This document shows positions 34,193 through 44,662 of a DNA stretch of 64,000 nt, piece after piece. The notes under the pieces were generated by a model. It ran no database searches. It was given only the letters and a program-made list of their open reading frames with translations, and was not told where the DNA came from. The stretch is from JACKNG01 sp050184115 (GTDB taxonomy: Bacteria; Pseudomonadota; Gammaproteobacteria; Ga0077536): contig JBFXAQ010000010.1 of NCBI GenBank assembly GCA_050184115.1, positions 1-64,000 on the forward strand, read 5' to 3'. How positions within the stretch are numbered: the stretch's first letter is position 1; every line of letters begins with the position of its first letter. The translations under genes and the position numbers were made by a program.

Positions 34193-36658
34193 ATGACCAT
34201 CCACGCGGCAATCGAACGCGCTGCAGCGGGCCACCGGCTCGACGACGTCGCCGCGCTCGCGCTGGCCGAAGCAGGCGACCTCGCCCTGCTGATGGAGGTC
34301 GCGGCGGGGCTGCGCGATGCCGGCTTCGGCAACGGCGTGACCTACTCACGCAAGATCTTCATCCCGCTGACCCGGCTGTGCCGCGACGTCTGCCACTACT
34401 GCACCTTCGCCACCGCGCCGAAACGCGTCGAACAGCCCTACATGGATCTCGACGCCGTCGTCGCGCTGGCGCGCGACGGCCAGCGACTGGGCTGCAAGGA
34501 AGCGCTGTTCACGCTCGGCGAGCGCCCGGAGCTGCGCTACGCCGCGGCACGCGACGCGCTGGCGGCGATGGGTTACGCGAGCACGCTCGACTACCTGCGT
34601 GCGGCGGCCGACGCCGTCCAGCGTGAGACCGGCCTGCTGCCGCACATGAATCCGGGCACCTTGTCGGCCGCGGAGTGCGCGATGCTCCGCGAGGTCTCGC
34701 CGAGCATGGGCATCATGCTCGAATCGGCGAGTGACCGGCTGTGCGGGAAGGGCATGCCGCATTACGGTTCGCCCGACAAGGTGCCGGCGGTCCGTCTCGC
34801 CACCCTGCGCGAAGCGGGGCGGGCACGCATCCCGTTCACCACGGGCATTCTGATCGGCATCGGCGAGACGCGTCGCGAACGCATCGAGTCGCTGCTCGCC
34901 ATCCGTGCCCTGCACGAGGAATTCGGGCACATCCAGGAAGTGATCGTGCAGAACTTCCGCGCCAAGCCCGACACCAAGATGCACGCCGCGCCGGAGCCGG
35001 ATCTGGAGGAGATGCTGTGGACGCTGGCCGTCACGCGGCTCGTCTTCGGCGCCGACATGAGCATCCAGGCGCCGCCCAACCTGAGCCCGGGCGCGCTGCC
35101 GCAACTGGTCGGCGCCGGCATCAACGACTGGGGCGGGGTGTCACCGCTGACCCCTGACCACGTCAACCCGGAAGCGCCCTGGCCACACCTCGAGCAACTC
35201 GCCCGCGACACCGACGAGGCCGGCAAGCACCTGTTCGAGCGGCTGACCCTCTACCCGCAGTACGTGCGTGATGCCGCGACCTGGGTCGATGCGCGCTTCC
35301 ACACGCCGCTGCTGCAGATGACCGATGCCGACGGCTACCCGCGCACCGACGAGTGGTCGCCGGGCGAAGCGGTCGAGCCGCCACCGGCCGTGCTCGCCGC
35401 CATCACCACGCCGCCGCGCCGCATCTCGCCGGACATCGCCGGCATTCTCGCCCGCGTCGACGACGGCGCGCTGCTGGACGATGCCGAGATCGAACGCCTG
35501 TTCCGCGCCCGCGGCGACGATTTCGCCGCCGTCTGCCAGGCCGCCGACCGCAAGCGCGACGCGGTCAACGGCGACACCGTCAGTTTCGTCGTCAACCGCA
35601 ATATCAACTACACCAACGTCTGCTACTTCAAGTGCCAGTTCTGCGCTTTCTCCAAGGGCAAGCTGTCGGAGAACCTGCGCGGCGATCCCTACGATCTCGA
35701 CATGGACGAAGTCCAGCGCCGCGTGCACGAGGCCTGGTCGCGCGGTGCAACCGAGGTGTGCATGCAGGGCGGCATCCACCCGCAGTACACCGGCGAGACC
35801 TACCTCGGCATCCTCGCCGCGGTGAAGGCCGCCGAGCCCGGCATGCACGTGCATGCGTTCTCACCGCTGGAAGTGTGGCAGGGCGCGGCGACGTTGAAAC
35901 TCACGCTCGCGGAATACCTTTCCCGCCTCAAGGCGGCCGGCCTCGGCACCCTGCCCGGTACCGCCGCCGAAGTCCTCGACGACGAGGTGCGCGCCGTATT
36001 GTGCCCGGACAAGATCAATACCGCGCAGTGGCTCGACGTCATGCGCGCCGCGCACGGCGTCGGCTTCCGCACCACGGCGACGATCATGTACGGCCACGTC
36101 GACCATTACGTGCACTGGGCGCGCCACCTGCGCCGCGTGCGTGACCTGCAGCGCGAGACCGGCGGTTTCACCGAGTTCGTGCCGCTGCCCTTCGTGCACA
36201 TGGAGGCACCGCTCTACCTCAAGGGGCGGGCACGACGCGGCCCGACCTTCCGCGAGGCGGTGTTGATGCACGCCGTGGCGCGCCTCGTGCTGCATCCCCA
36301 CGTCACCAACATCCAGACCTCGTGGGTGAAGATGGGGCATGCCGGTGTGGTCGCCTGTCTCACCGCCGGCGCCAACGATCTCGGCGGCACGCTGATGAAC
36401 GAAAGCATCACCCGCGCCGCCGGTGCCGGGCATGGCCAGGAGACCTCGCCCGAGCAGATGCTGGCCATGATCACTGCCGCCGGCCGTGACCCGGTGCAAC
36501 GCACCACGACCTACGGCGAGGTACCGACCGAACGTGTCGTCGCGGCGCGCAACGCGCCCGAACTCGCTGCCATCGTCAACACGCCGGCACGCAAGTACGA
36601 GCGCCGCGAACGGCGCCCGCTGGTGCGTTCCGCCGCCTCGCGCGCCGAGGCCGGCTGA
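34193..36658 (+). CDS. cofGH: Fused CofG-CofH (FbiC-type) 7,8-didemethyl-8-hydroxy-5-deazariboflavin (Fo) synthase
   Basis: An 821-residue fusion of two radical-SAM enzymes that together make the Fo chromophore from tyrosine and a ribityl-uracil precursor. The CofG half holds the first 4Fe-4S motif Cys63-x3-Cys67-x2-Cys70 (CRDVCHYC). The CofH half holds Cys477-x3-Cys481-x2-Cys484 (CYFKCQFC). Also seen are GGVSPLTPDHVNPEAPWP in the CofG part and MQGGIHPQYTGETY in the CofH part. The length agrees with mycobacterial FbiC. It is the last gene of the cof operon, 13 bases after cofC; a CoA-transferase follows after 85 bases. Confidence 0.95.
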   Translation: MTIHAAIERAAAGHRLDDVAALALAEAGDLALLMEVAAGLRDAGFGNGVTYSRKIFIPLTRLCRDVCHYCTFATAPKRVEQPYMDLDAVVALARDGQRLGCKEALFTLGERPELRYAAARDALAAMGYASTLDYLRAAADAVQRETGLLPHMNPGTLSAAECAMLREVSPSMGIMLESASDRLCGKGMPHYGSPDKVPAVRLATLREAGRARIPFTTGILIGIGETRRERIESLLAIRALHEEFGHIQEVIVQNFRAKPDTKMHAAPEPDLEEMLWTLAVTRLVFGADMSIQAPPNLSPGALPQLVGAGINDWGGVSPLTPDHVNPEAPWPHLEQLARDTDEAGKHLFERLTLYPQYVRDAATWVDARFHTPLLQMTDADGYPRTDEWSPGEAVEPPPAVLAAITTPPRRISPDIAGILARVDDGALLDDAEIERLFRARGDDFAAVCQAADRKRDAVNGDTVSFVVNRNINYTNVCYFKCQFCAFSKGKLSENLRGDPYDLDMDEVQRRVHEAWSRGATEVCMQGGIHPQYTGETYLGILAAVKAAEPGMHVHAFSPLEVWQGAATLKLTLAEYLSRLKAAGLGTLPGTAAEVLDDEVRAVLCPDKINTAQWLDVMRAAHGVGFRTTATIMYGHVDHYVHWARHLRRVRDLQRETGGFTEFVPLPFVHMEAPLYLKGRARRGPTFREAVLMHAVARLVLHPHVTNIQTSWVKMGHAGVVACLTAGANDLGGTLMNESITRAAGAGHGQETSPEQMLAMITAAGRDPVQRTTTYGEVPTERVVAARNAPELAAIVNTPARKYERRERRPLVRSAASRAEAG

Positions 36659-36702
36659 CAGCCCGCGCGCGAACGCCGGCGCGGCTGCACGGCCCGCGTC
36701 AC

Positions 36703-36715
36703 TGAAACGATTTCA
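36703..36715. promoter_or_regulatory. Small dyad TGAAA-CGA-TTTCA upstream of the CoA-transferase
   Basis: Perfect 5-bp arms around a 3-base centre lie 28 bases before the start at 36744 and 44 bases after the cofGH stop. It could be an operator of a TetR-type factor. It is short, so chance is possible. Confidence 0.3.
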
Positions 36716-36743
36716 TGCTCGAGCTCACACGGGGAGGAGCACC

Positions 36744-37967
36744 ATGGCTGCATTGCCGAAACACATCCTGAACGGGTACCGCATACTCGACATGACCCAC
36801 GTGCTGGCCGGCCCGACCGCCACACGCCTGATGGCCGAGATGGGCGCCGAGGTCATCAAGGTCGAGTTCCCGCCGCTCGGCGACGTCTCGCGTGCGCTGC
36901 CCGGTCATCGCAATGGCCGCAGCGCGTACTACGCACAGCAGAACCGCGGCAAGTACAGCATCTGCCTCAATGCCAAGGCGGACGAGGGCAAGGCCATCCT
37001 GCGTGAGCTGATCGCGAAATCCGACGTCTTCATCGAGAATTTCGCGCCCGGTGTGATCGGCCGCCTCGGCTTCGGCTGGGAGCAGGTCCATGCCCTCAAC
37101 CCGAACATCGTGATGTGTTCGATCTCGGCGCTGGGCCAGGAAGGCGAGTTGTCGGCGCTGCCCGGCTTCGACTACATCGCGCAGGCCTACAGCGGCATCA
37201 TGGGCATGATCGGCGAGCCCGGTGGGCCGCCGTCCTTCCCGATGGCCGGCATGGGTGACGTCATGACCGGTGTGCATGCCGCTGCCGCCATCGGCTTCGC
37301 CCTGCTGCACCGGGAACGGGGTGGCGAGGGCACCTTCCTCGACATCTCGCTGCTCGACGCCTACACCCACTGCCACGAACTCAACGTGCAGATCTACAGC
37401 ATGACCGACGGCGCGACCCAACCGACGCGCTCGGGCCATCACCATTTCGCGGTCTGCCCGCTCGGCCTGTTCAAAGGCAGGGAGGACTGGATCTGCATCA
37501 TCGCCCTGCAACCGCAATGGCCGGCGGTGTGCCGCGCCATCGGCCGACCCGATCTCATCGACGATCCGCGCTACGACACCAACGAGAAGCGCTGCGCGGC
37601 GTCGCAGGAAGTGATCGACATCATCCAGGCCTGGGTCGATGCACAACCCTCGGACAAGGCCATTCTCGCCGCGCTCGAACGCGAACGCGTGCCCTGCGCG
37701 CCGGTACTGACCATCGAGCAGCTCGCCAACCACCCGCACATGCGCGGGCGTGGCACCATCCGCACCATCAGCGACCCCAAGCTCGGCGAAGTGCTGATGC
37801 CGGGCATGCCGCTGCGTTTCAAGGGCTTCCCGCACAACCCGCCGCTGGACGCCGCCGCGCTCGGTGAGCACAACGGCCAGGTGCTGACCGAGATCCTCGG
37901 CTACGACGCCGCGCGCGTCGCCGCACTGGGCGAGGCGGGGGTGTTGTTCAGCAATCCCGATACCTGA
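36744..37967 (+). CDS. CaiB/BaiF (family III) CoA-transferase
   Basis: A 407-residue family III CoA-transferase. RILDMTHVLAGPTATRLMAE and GAEVIKVEFPPLGD are the N-terminal CoA-binding blocks, QNRGKYSICLN follows, and the catalytic Asp143 is in GFDYIAQAYSG. GGGGAGGA precedes the ATG at 36744, which is preferred to the long upstream extension that overlaps the end of cofGH. It could be cotranscribed with the cof operon. Its stop is only two bases from the stop of the convergent POT transporter. It likely activates an acid for the catabolic routes in this island. Confidence 0.87.
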   Translation: MAALPKHILNGYRILDMTHVLAGPTATRLMAEMGAEVIKVEFPPLGDVSRALPGHRNGRSAYYAQQNRGKYSICLNAKADEGKAILRELIAKSDVFIENFAPGVIGRLGFGWEQVHALNPNIVMCSISALGQEGELSALPGFDYIAQAYSGIMGMIGEPGGPPSFPMAGMGDVMTGVHAAAAIGFALLHRERGGEGTFLDISLLDAYTHCHELNVQIYSMTDGATQPTRSGHHHFAVCPLGLFKGREDWICIIALQPQWPAVCRAIGRPDLIDDPRYDTNEKRCAASQEVIDIIQAWVDAQPSDKAILAALERERVPCAPVLTIEQLANHPHMRGRGTIRTISDPKLGEVLMPGMPLRFKGFPHNPPLDAAALGEHNGQVLTEILGYDAARVAALGEAGVLFSNPDT

Positions 37968-37969
37968 GT

Positions 37970-39496
<1,527 letters not shown>

Positions 39497-39554
39497 GGTC
39501 TGCTCGTTCCAGGGAATGGCGCAGCGGCGAGTGTAGCCCGCCGGCGCCACGCGC

Positions 39555-40460
39555 TCACTCGGGCGCCGCCGTGCCGGTCACCGAACGGTGCTGGAGGAGG
39601 GCGTGGACGGCGAGCAGCGCGAGGCCGAGCACGATGGCGACGATGCCGGCGAGGTCGCTCGCGGCAAGGTATTCGCCAAGCTGCCAGGAACTCGAGATCA
39701 CCGCGATCACCGGCACCATCAGGGTCATCAGGCTCGCCGTGCCGGCCGGCAGGCGGTGCAGCAGGTAGACCCACAGCGCCCAGCCGGCGCCGGTCGAGAC
39801 CAGGGCCGTCACGCCGAGGACGGTGAGGAAGCGCGGGGTCCAATGCACCGCGGGCTCGTCGGCGCCGAGCGCGAACGCGCACAGCACGAGGCCACCGAAG
39901 AACATCTGCCAGGCAGTCAGCGCGAGCAGGTCAATCGGGCCACGCGACTGGATGCGCTTGACCACGATGACGCCCAAGGCCCAGAACCAGGCCGCGCCGA
40001 GTGCGAGCAGGGTGCTGCGCGGGCTACCGGCGAAGGTCGCAGGGTTGAGCACGCAGCAGAGCCCGAGCGCGGCGGCCGCCACCGCCGGCCATTGCAGCCC
40101 ACGCAGACGTTCGCCCAGCAATCGCCAACCCAGGATCAGGGTCCAGAACGGCATGGTGTAGACCAGGATGGAGGTGCGGTTGGCCGCGCCCTCGACCAGC
40201 GCCCACTGCGAGCAGCCGACCAGGCCGGTGGTGTTGACCAGTCCGAGCACCACCAGCTCGCGCCAGCGCCCGACCCGCACCGGCCGGCGTAGCAGCGGCA
40301 ACAGCGCGAGCAGGGCGCAGGCGCCGAGCAGGGTGCGCAGACCGGCATAGCTGAACGGCCCGGCATCGAGCAGGCCAATCTTGAGCAGTACCCAGCTGTA
40401 ACCCCACACCACGCACAGCGCGACGAAGGCCAGCAGCGGGCCGAGCCAGGTGCGTGGCAT
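39555..40460 (-). CDS. EamA/DMT-family transporter
   Basis: A 301-residue membrane protein with ten predicted helices in two repeated EamA halves. The first half begins LLAFVALCVVWGYSWVLLKI and contains FSYAGLRTLLGACALLAL. The second starts around LLALGAAWFWALGVIVVKRI. Drug/metabolite exporters of the RhaT/YdcZ group have this form. The ATG at 40460 starts at the first helix. It is 58 bases upstream of the POT gene on the minus strand and may be cotranscribed with it. The substrate is unknown; amino-acid or metabolite export is usual for the family. Confidence 0.82.
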   Translation of the reverse strand: MPRTWLGPLLAFVALCVVWGYSWVLLKIGLLDAGPFSYAGLRTLLGACALLALLPLLRRPVRVGRWRELVVLGLVNTTGLVGCSQWALVEGAANRTSILVYTMPFWTLILGWRLLGERLRGLQWPAVAAAALGLCCVLNPATFAGSPRSTLLALGAAWFWALGVIVVKRIQSRGPIDLLALTAWQMFFGGLVLCAFALGADEPAVHWTPRFLTVLGVTALVSTGAGWALWVYLLHRLPAGTASLMTLMVPVIAVISSSWQLGEYLAASDLAGIVAIVLGLALLAVHALLQHRSVTGTAAPE

Positions 40461-40573
40461 CGACGGCGTGCTCAGGGCGTGGACGGATGGCCACGGGCAG
40501 GCGCCCCGGCGACACACCCGGGCACCGGCACCACGCGCGCGCGCAGGACCCCGGTTCGACGAGCCGGTGTCAT

Positions 40574-41365
40574 TCAATCGCCCTCGAAATGCGGTGGCGT
40601 GCCGTCGAGGTAGGCCCGGGCCGCGGCCTTCTGGTCGGCCGTGCCGAGGGCGAACAGGTTCTGGTCGGCGTCCATGTGCATCAGGGCGCGATCGAGCGCG
40701 CCGCTGATGGCATTCACGCTGCGCTTGATCATCTGCGCCGCGATCGGCGACTTGTCGACGTAGGTCTGCGCGAACACGCAGGCCTGCTCGACGACTTCGC
40801 CGACCGGCACGATCGATTCGAGCAGCCCCCAGGCCAGCAGGGTCTCGGCATGCACGCGTTCCCCGCCGATGACGAGTCGCTTGGCCCGCGTCGGGCCGAG
40901 CAGGTGGATGGTCAGCGGCAGGCTCTGCCACATGAGGTTCATGCCGAGATCGATCTCGGGATACTGGATGAAGCAGTCGGCGGCGCCGATGCGGAAATCC
41001 GCCGCGGTGGCGAGGCACGCGCCGCCACCCAGCGCGCCGCCGTTCCACGCCGCGATGGTGATCTGGTCCATGCCGAGGATGGCGTGCAGGGCACGCTCGC
41101 CCATGCGCTGGCGCCGCCGGCGAAGGACCATTGGCGGTTGTTCGTCCCGGGCCAGTTCGTCGAGATCCGCCCCGGCGCAGAAATGGCGGCCGTTGCCGGT
41201 GAACACCACAACGCGCGTCTCGGCGTCGTCGCGGAAGCCGAGGGCACAGTGTTCGATCTCGGCCAGCAGGTCGTAGTTGACGGCATTGCAGCGACGCGGG
41301 CGGTTGAGATGCACGATCGCGAGGTGCTGACGTCGTTCGATTTCGAGATGTTGGTAGGTCGACAT
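40574..41365 (-). CDS. Enoyl-CoA hydratase/isomerase family protein
   Basis: A 263-residue crotonase-fold protein. The oxyanion loop is GRHFCAGADLDELA, the second is WNGGALGGGACLATAADFRI, and YPEIDLGMNLMW retains the Glu at the PEI position. The second usual Glu is not obvious (RAKRLVIGG). It adds water to, or isomerises, an enoyl-CoA. It stands between the EamA gene and ectR on the minus strand, apart from the large beta-oxidation operon, with 113 bases to the EamA gene. Its substrate and regulation are unknown. Confidence 0.83.
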   Translation of the reverse strand: MSTYQHLEIERRQHLAIVHLNRPRRCNAVNYDLLAEIEHCALGFRDDAETRVVVFTGNGRHFCAGADLDELARDEQPPMVLRRRRQRMGERALHAILGMDQITIAAWNGGALGGGACLATAADFRIGAADCFIQYPEIDLGMNLMWQSLPLTIHLLGPTRAKRLVIGGERVHAETLLAWGLLESIVPVGEVVEQACVFAQTYVDKSPIAAQMIKRSVNAISGALDRALMHMDADQNLFALGTADQKAAARAYLDGTPPHFEGD

Positions 41366-41445
41366 GGCGGGTGCTCCGCGTGCTTGGGAACGCCGATTAT
41401 CGACGATGCCCGCGAGCGCCGTACGTCCGCGCGTACTAGGGGCGG

Positions 41446-41940
41446 TCAGTCACGCTCGACGTTGCGGCCGAGATCACCGAAGGCGAGTACCGGCGAGGCT
41501 TCGAGTTCGGCCGCATTCATGAGCGCGGAGACACGTTGCAACGCCGCCAGCACGTTCATCTGCTCCCACGCCGCAAGGTCGTCGAAACGGCGGGCGAAGA
41601 CGTCCTGCAGCGCACTCGGGGCCCCGCTCAGCAACGCGCGACCGGCCGCGGTGAGTGTCAGTACGACGCAGCGCTTATCGCCCGCATCGCGTTCGCGCCC
41701 GATGAGATCGAGCGTCTCGAGCTTGGAGATCACGGCAGTCACCGTGCCCTGGCTCAGCACCAGTTCACGCGCGAGTTCGCCCGCGGTCATACGCCCCGCT
41801 GCATCGATCAACTGCAACGCGACGAACTGGGCGGTGGACAAGCCGGTCTCGCGCGCCAGAGTCTTCGACTGTAGATCCATTGCCCGCATGATCTGGCGCA
41901 GCGCGATGAGCGCTTCTTTGAAGATGTCGACCTCGGCCAC
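41446..41940 (-). CDS. ectR: EctR-type MarR-family regulator of the ectoine genes
   Basis: A 164-residue MarR-family protein with a winged HTH (ALQLIDAAGRMTAGELAREL, LVLSQGTVTAVISKLETL, DKRCVVLTLTAAG). The C-terminal part, WEQMNVLAALQRVSALMNA then ASPVLAF, is typical of the EctR subgroup. EctR1 genes lie divergently upstream of ectABC in halophilic and methylotrophic proteobacteria and repress them. The same arrangement is seen here, with ectA 432 bases away on the plus strand. This supports osmotic control of the ect operon. The name is based on both sequence and position. Confidence 0.85.
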   Translation of the reverse strand: MAEVDIFKEALIALRQIMRAMDLQSKTLARETGLSTAQFVALQLIDAAGRMTAGELARELVLSQGTVTAVISKLETLDLIGRERDAGDKRCVVLTLTAAGRALLSGAPSALQDVFARRFDDLAAWEQMNVLAALQRVSALMNAAELEASPVLAFGDLGRNVERD

Positions 41941-42372
41941 GGCTGCCCCTCAGATGCGGCGCGGCATTCTAGCCTGGATTTCCAGGCTGACTTGCGCGCC
42001 ATGCGCTGCACCGTCGGGGCGTCCGGCGGGCCGGTTCCATCCGCTGTCCCGGATGCCGGCCTGGGCGGCAGCGCGGTGGATGGGACGAAGGCTTGGGGCA
42101 GACGCCCCTCGGAGCGCCCCTCCCGGGTGCGCGGGTGCCGCGATGTCCAGGCGCGCCGGCACACGATTCGTGGCCCCAGGACGTCTGCGCATGGTCTGCA
42201 GATTGATTTTTTTCGATGGTTAAAATCTCCACTCAGACGACAACGAAGTCATTTCAATCAGTCCCTTAACGAAATTTTAGGTTGAATAATATTTTGATAT
42301 ACGAAATAATACGCCGTTCTTATCGCAACCTGATCAGGTCGCCGTCCCGCACTGCGCCGGCCTGAATCGAGC
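41941..42372. other. Divergent ectR-ectA regulatory region
   Basis: This 432-base region is GC-rich near ectR and strongly AT-rich at 42205-42320 near ectA. It holds the promoter candidate at 42282-42310 and an inverted pair ATTTC (42251-42255) and GAAAT (42271-42275) that could belong to an EctR operator. No gene is visible in it. Confidence 0.55.
42282..42310 (+). promoter_or_regulatory. Candidate sigma-70 promoter for ectABCD
   Basis: TTGAAT (42282-42287) and AATAAT (42305-42310) are separated by 17 bases. They match the -35 and -10 consensus at 4/6 and 5/6 positions. The site lies 63 bases before the ectA start within the AT-rich patch. Confidence 0.55.
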
Positions 42373-42912
42373 ATGTCCCGTACCGAACCGCACGCCCCAG
42401 AGACACCTTCGAGCCTGTCCATCACCCCGCCCCGCGCGACGGATGCCGCCGCGGTGCATGCCCTGATCGCCCGCTGTCCGCCGCTCGATCGCAACTCGCT
42501 GTACTGCAACCTTCTGCAGTGCACGGATTTCGCCGCGACCTGCGCGCTGGCGCGCCTCGATGGCCGGGTCGTCGGCTTCGTGTCGGGTTATCGCCCGCCG
42601 GCGCAGCCGGCGGTGCTGTTCATCTGGCAGGTCGCGGTGGACCGGATCGCGCGCGGTCACGGTCTCGCCCGGCGATTGATTCTGGACATCCTCGATCGCG
42701 ACGCCTGCGCTTCCGTTGCCTGGATTCACACCACCGTGACACCCGGTAACGGGCCCTCGCGGGCGATGTTCACCCGCCTCGCCGCGGAACTCGGCACCGG
42801 CGTCACGGTGCGGCCGCATTTCGACAAACACGTACACCTCGCCGGACAGGCCGACTCCGAGGAACTCTTCCTCATCGGTCCGTTCATCCCGCGGGGCACC
42901 ACAGGAGACTGA
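42373..42912 (+). CDS. ectA: L-2,4-diaminobutyrate N-gamma-acetyltransferase
   Basis: A 179-residue GNAT-fold enzyme, the second step of ectoine synthesis. PPRATDAAAVHALIARCPPL is the typical start, with LDRNSLYCNLLQCTDFAATC binding the substrate. The acetyl-CoA loop is in DRIARGHGLARRL, and WIHTTVTPGNGPSRAMF is the C-terminal EctA signature. It acetylates diaminobutyrate with acetyl-CoA in the cytoplasm. ectB starts eight bases after its stop. The family match and the order of the next three genes leave little doubt. Confidence 0.95.
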   Translation: MSRTEPHAPETPSSLSITPPRATDAAAVHALIARCPPLDRNSLYCNLLQCTDFAATCALARLDGRVVGFVSGYRPPAQPAVLFIWQVAVDRIARGHGLARRLILDILDRDACASVAWIHTTVTPGNGPSRAMFTRLAAELGTGVTVRPHFDKHVHLAGQADSEELFLIGPFIPRGTTGD

Positions 42913-42920
42913 ACACCGCC

Positions 42921-44225
42921 ATGGCCACTACTTCGACCGCCGCCCGACCCCAGGTCGAGACGACCACCTTCGACGAACTCGAATCCAACGTGCAGAGCTA
43001 TGCGCGGTCCTTCCCCGTGGTGTTCGACACCGCCGAGGGCGCCTACCTGTTCGACGAATCCGGCAACCGCTACATCGATTTCCTCGCCGGCGCCGGCAGC
43101 CTCAACTACGGGCACAACAATGCCCACCTGCGCAGCCGCCTCATCGAGTACATCGCCGGCTGCGGCATCACCCACAGCCTCGACATGCACAGCGCCGCCA
43201 AGGAAGCGTTCCTGTCGACGTTCAACGAGAACATCCTCGCCCCGCGTGGCCTCGAGTACGTGGTGCAGTTCACCGGGCCGACCGGCACCAATGCCGTCGA
43301 GGCCGCGCTCAAGCTCGCCCGCAACATCAAGCAGCGCCACAACGTCATCGCCTTCACCAACGGCTTCCACGGCGTCTCGCTCGGCGCCATGGCCGCGACC
43401 GGCAACTCGCACCACCGCGACGCCGCCGGCCTGCCCCTGACCGGCGTCACCCACGTGCCGTTCTGCAACTATTTCGGCGACGAACTCGACACCATCGCCT
43501 ACCTCGAACGCATGCTCGACGACCCCTCCAGCGGCCTCGACCATCCGGCCGCCGCCATCGTCGAGACGGTGCAGGGCGAAGGCGGTCTCAACGTCGCCAC
43601 GGCACGCTGGTTGCGAGCGCTCGAACGGGTCTGCCGCAAGCACGACATGCTGCTCATCGTCGACGACATCCAGGCCGGCTGCGGCCGTACCGGCACCTTC
43701 TTCAGCTTCGAGCCGTCCGGCATCAAGCCCGACATCGTCACGCTGTCGAAATCGCTGTCCGGCTACGGCATCCCCTTTGCCGTGACCATCTTCCGCCCCG
43801 AGCTCGATTGCTGGAAACCGGGTGAACACAACGGCACCTTCCGCGGCAACAACCACGCCTTCGTCACCGCGACGGCCGCGCTCGAACGCTACTGGAGCGG
43901 GCGTGACTTCGAGGGCGAGATCGCGGCCAAGGCGACGCTCATCGGCGACGCCCTGGCCACGATCGCCGGCGACTACCCCGACGACGTCGTCGCCCCGCGT
44001 GGCCGCGGCATGATGCAGGGCCTCACCTGCCACAGCGGGCGGCTCGCCCGCGACATCGTGCGGCGCTGCTTCCGTGCCGGCCTGGTCATCGAGACCAGCG
44101 GTTCGGAGGACCAGGTCGTCAAGTGCCTGCCGCCGTTGGTGACGCCGAACGACACCCTGCACACGGCGCTGGAGATCCTGCGCGAATCGGTCAACGCCGC
44201 CGTCGCCGCCTACAAGCCGGACTGA
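42921..44225 (+). CDS. ectB: L-2,4-diaminobutyrate aminotransferase
   Basis: A 434-residue class III PLP aminotransferase. It transfers the amino group of glutamate to aspartate semialdehyde, the first step of ectoine synthesis. The PLP lysine is Lys277 in TLSKSLSGYG. VQFTGPTGTNAVEAALKLAR binds the phosphate and DDIQAGCGRTGTFF contains the ring-binding Asp. Length and motifs match EctB. It lies between ectA and ectC with short gaps (8 and 22 bases). An aspartokinase gene (ask_ect), sometimes found at the end of ect operons, is not present here. Confidence 0.95.
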   Translation: MATTSTAARPQVETTTFDELESNVQSYARSFPVVFDTAEGAYLFDESGNRYIDFLAGAGSLNYGHNNAHLRSRLIEYIAGCGITHSLDMHSAAKEAFLSTFNENILAPRGLEYVVQFTGPTGTNAVEAALKLARNIKQRHNVIAFTNGFHGVSLGAMAATGNSHHRDAAGLPLTGVTHVPFCNYFGDELDTIAYLERMLDDPSSGLDHPAAAIVETVQGEGGLNVATARWLRALERVCRKHDMLLIVDDIQAGCGRTGTFFSFEPSGIKPDIVTLSKSLSGYGIPFAVTIFRPELDCWKPGEHNGTFRGNNHAFVTATAALERYWSGRDFEGEIAAKATLIGDALATIAGDYPDDVVAPRGRGMMQGLTCHSGRLARDIVRRCFRAGLVIETSGSEDQVVKCLPPLVTPNDTLHTALEILRESVNAAVAAYKPD

Positions 44226-44247
44226 AGTCAGAAGAGGGACAAGCAAG

Positions 44248-44646
44248 ATGATCGTCCGCAACCTCGACGAGTGTCGCAAAACCAACCGCCGCATCGTCGC
44301 CAAGACCTGGGAAAGCACGCGGCTGCTGCTGCGCGGCGACGAGATGGGCTACTCGTTCCACATCACCACCATCTACGCCGGCACCGACACCGAGATGTGT
44401 TACGAGAACCATCTCGAGACCGTCTACTGCATCAGCGGTCGGGGCACGCTCGAATCACTCGTCACCGGCCAGACCTGGAACATCTTTCCTGGCCAGATGT
44501 ACGCGCTGAACGAGCACGACCGGCACATCGTCCACGCCGAGACCGATCTCGAGCTCGCCTGCGTATTCAACCCGCCCTTGTTCGGCACCGAAGTCCACAA
44601 CGAGAACGGCGTCTATCCGACGGAGGCCGACGTCGTCACCGATTGA
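44248..44646 (+). CDS. ectC: Ectoine synthase
   Basis: A 132-residue cupin that closes N-gamma-acetyl-diaminobutyrate to ectoine. Glu57, Tyr85 and His93, the iron-binding residues reported for the family, are all present at the expected positions (YENHLETVY, GQMYALNEHDRHIV). MIVRNLDECRKTNRRI is the usual N-terminus. The gene lies between ectB and ectD. The protein is full length with no oddity. Confidence 0.96.
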   Translation: MIVRNLDECRKTNRRIVAKTWESTRLLLRGDEMGYSFHITTIYAGTDTEMCYENHLETVYCISGRGTLESLVTGQTWNIFPGQMYALNEHDRHIVHAETDLELACVFNPPLFGTEVHNENGVYPTEADVVTD

Positions 44647-44662
44647 CCCCCAGGAGCCAGGC

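Noticed and set aside
39588..40292. Plus-strand frame opposite the EamA transporter
   Set aside because: It is highly charged and repetitive, as expected for the antisense of a membrane protein gene.
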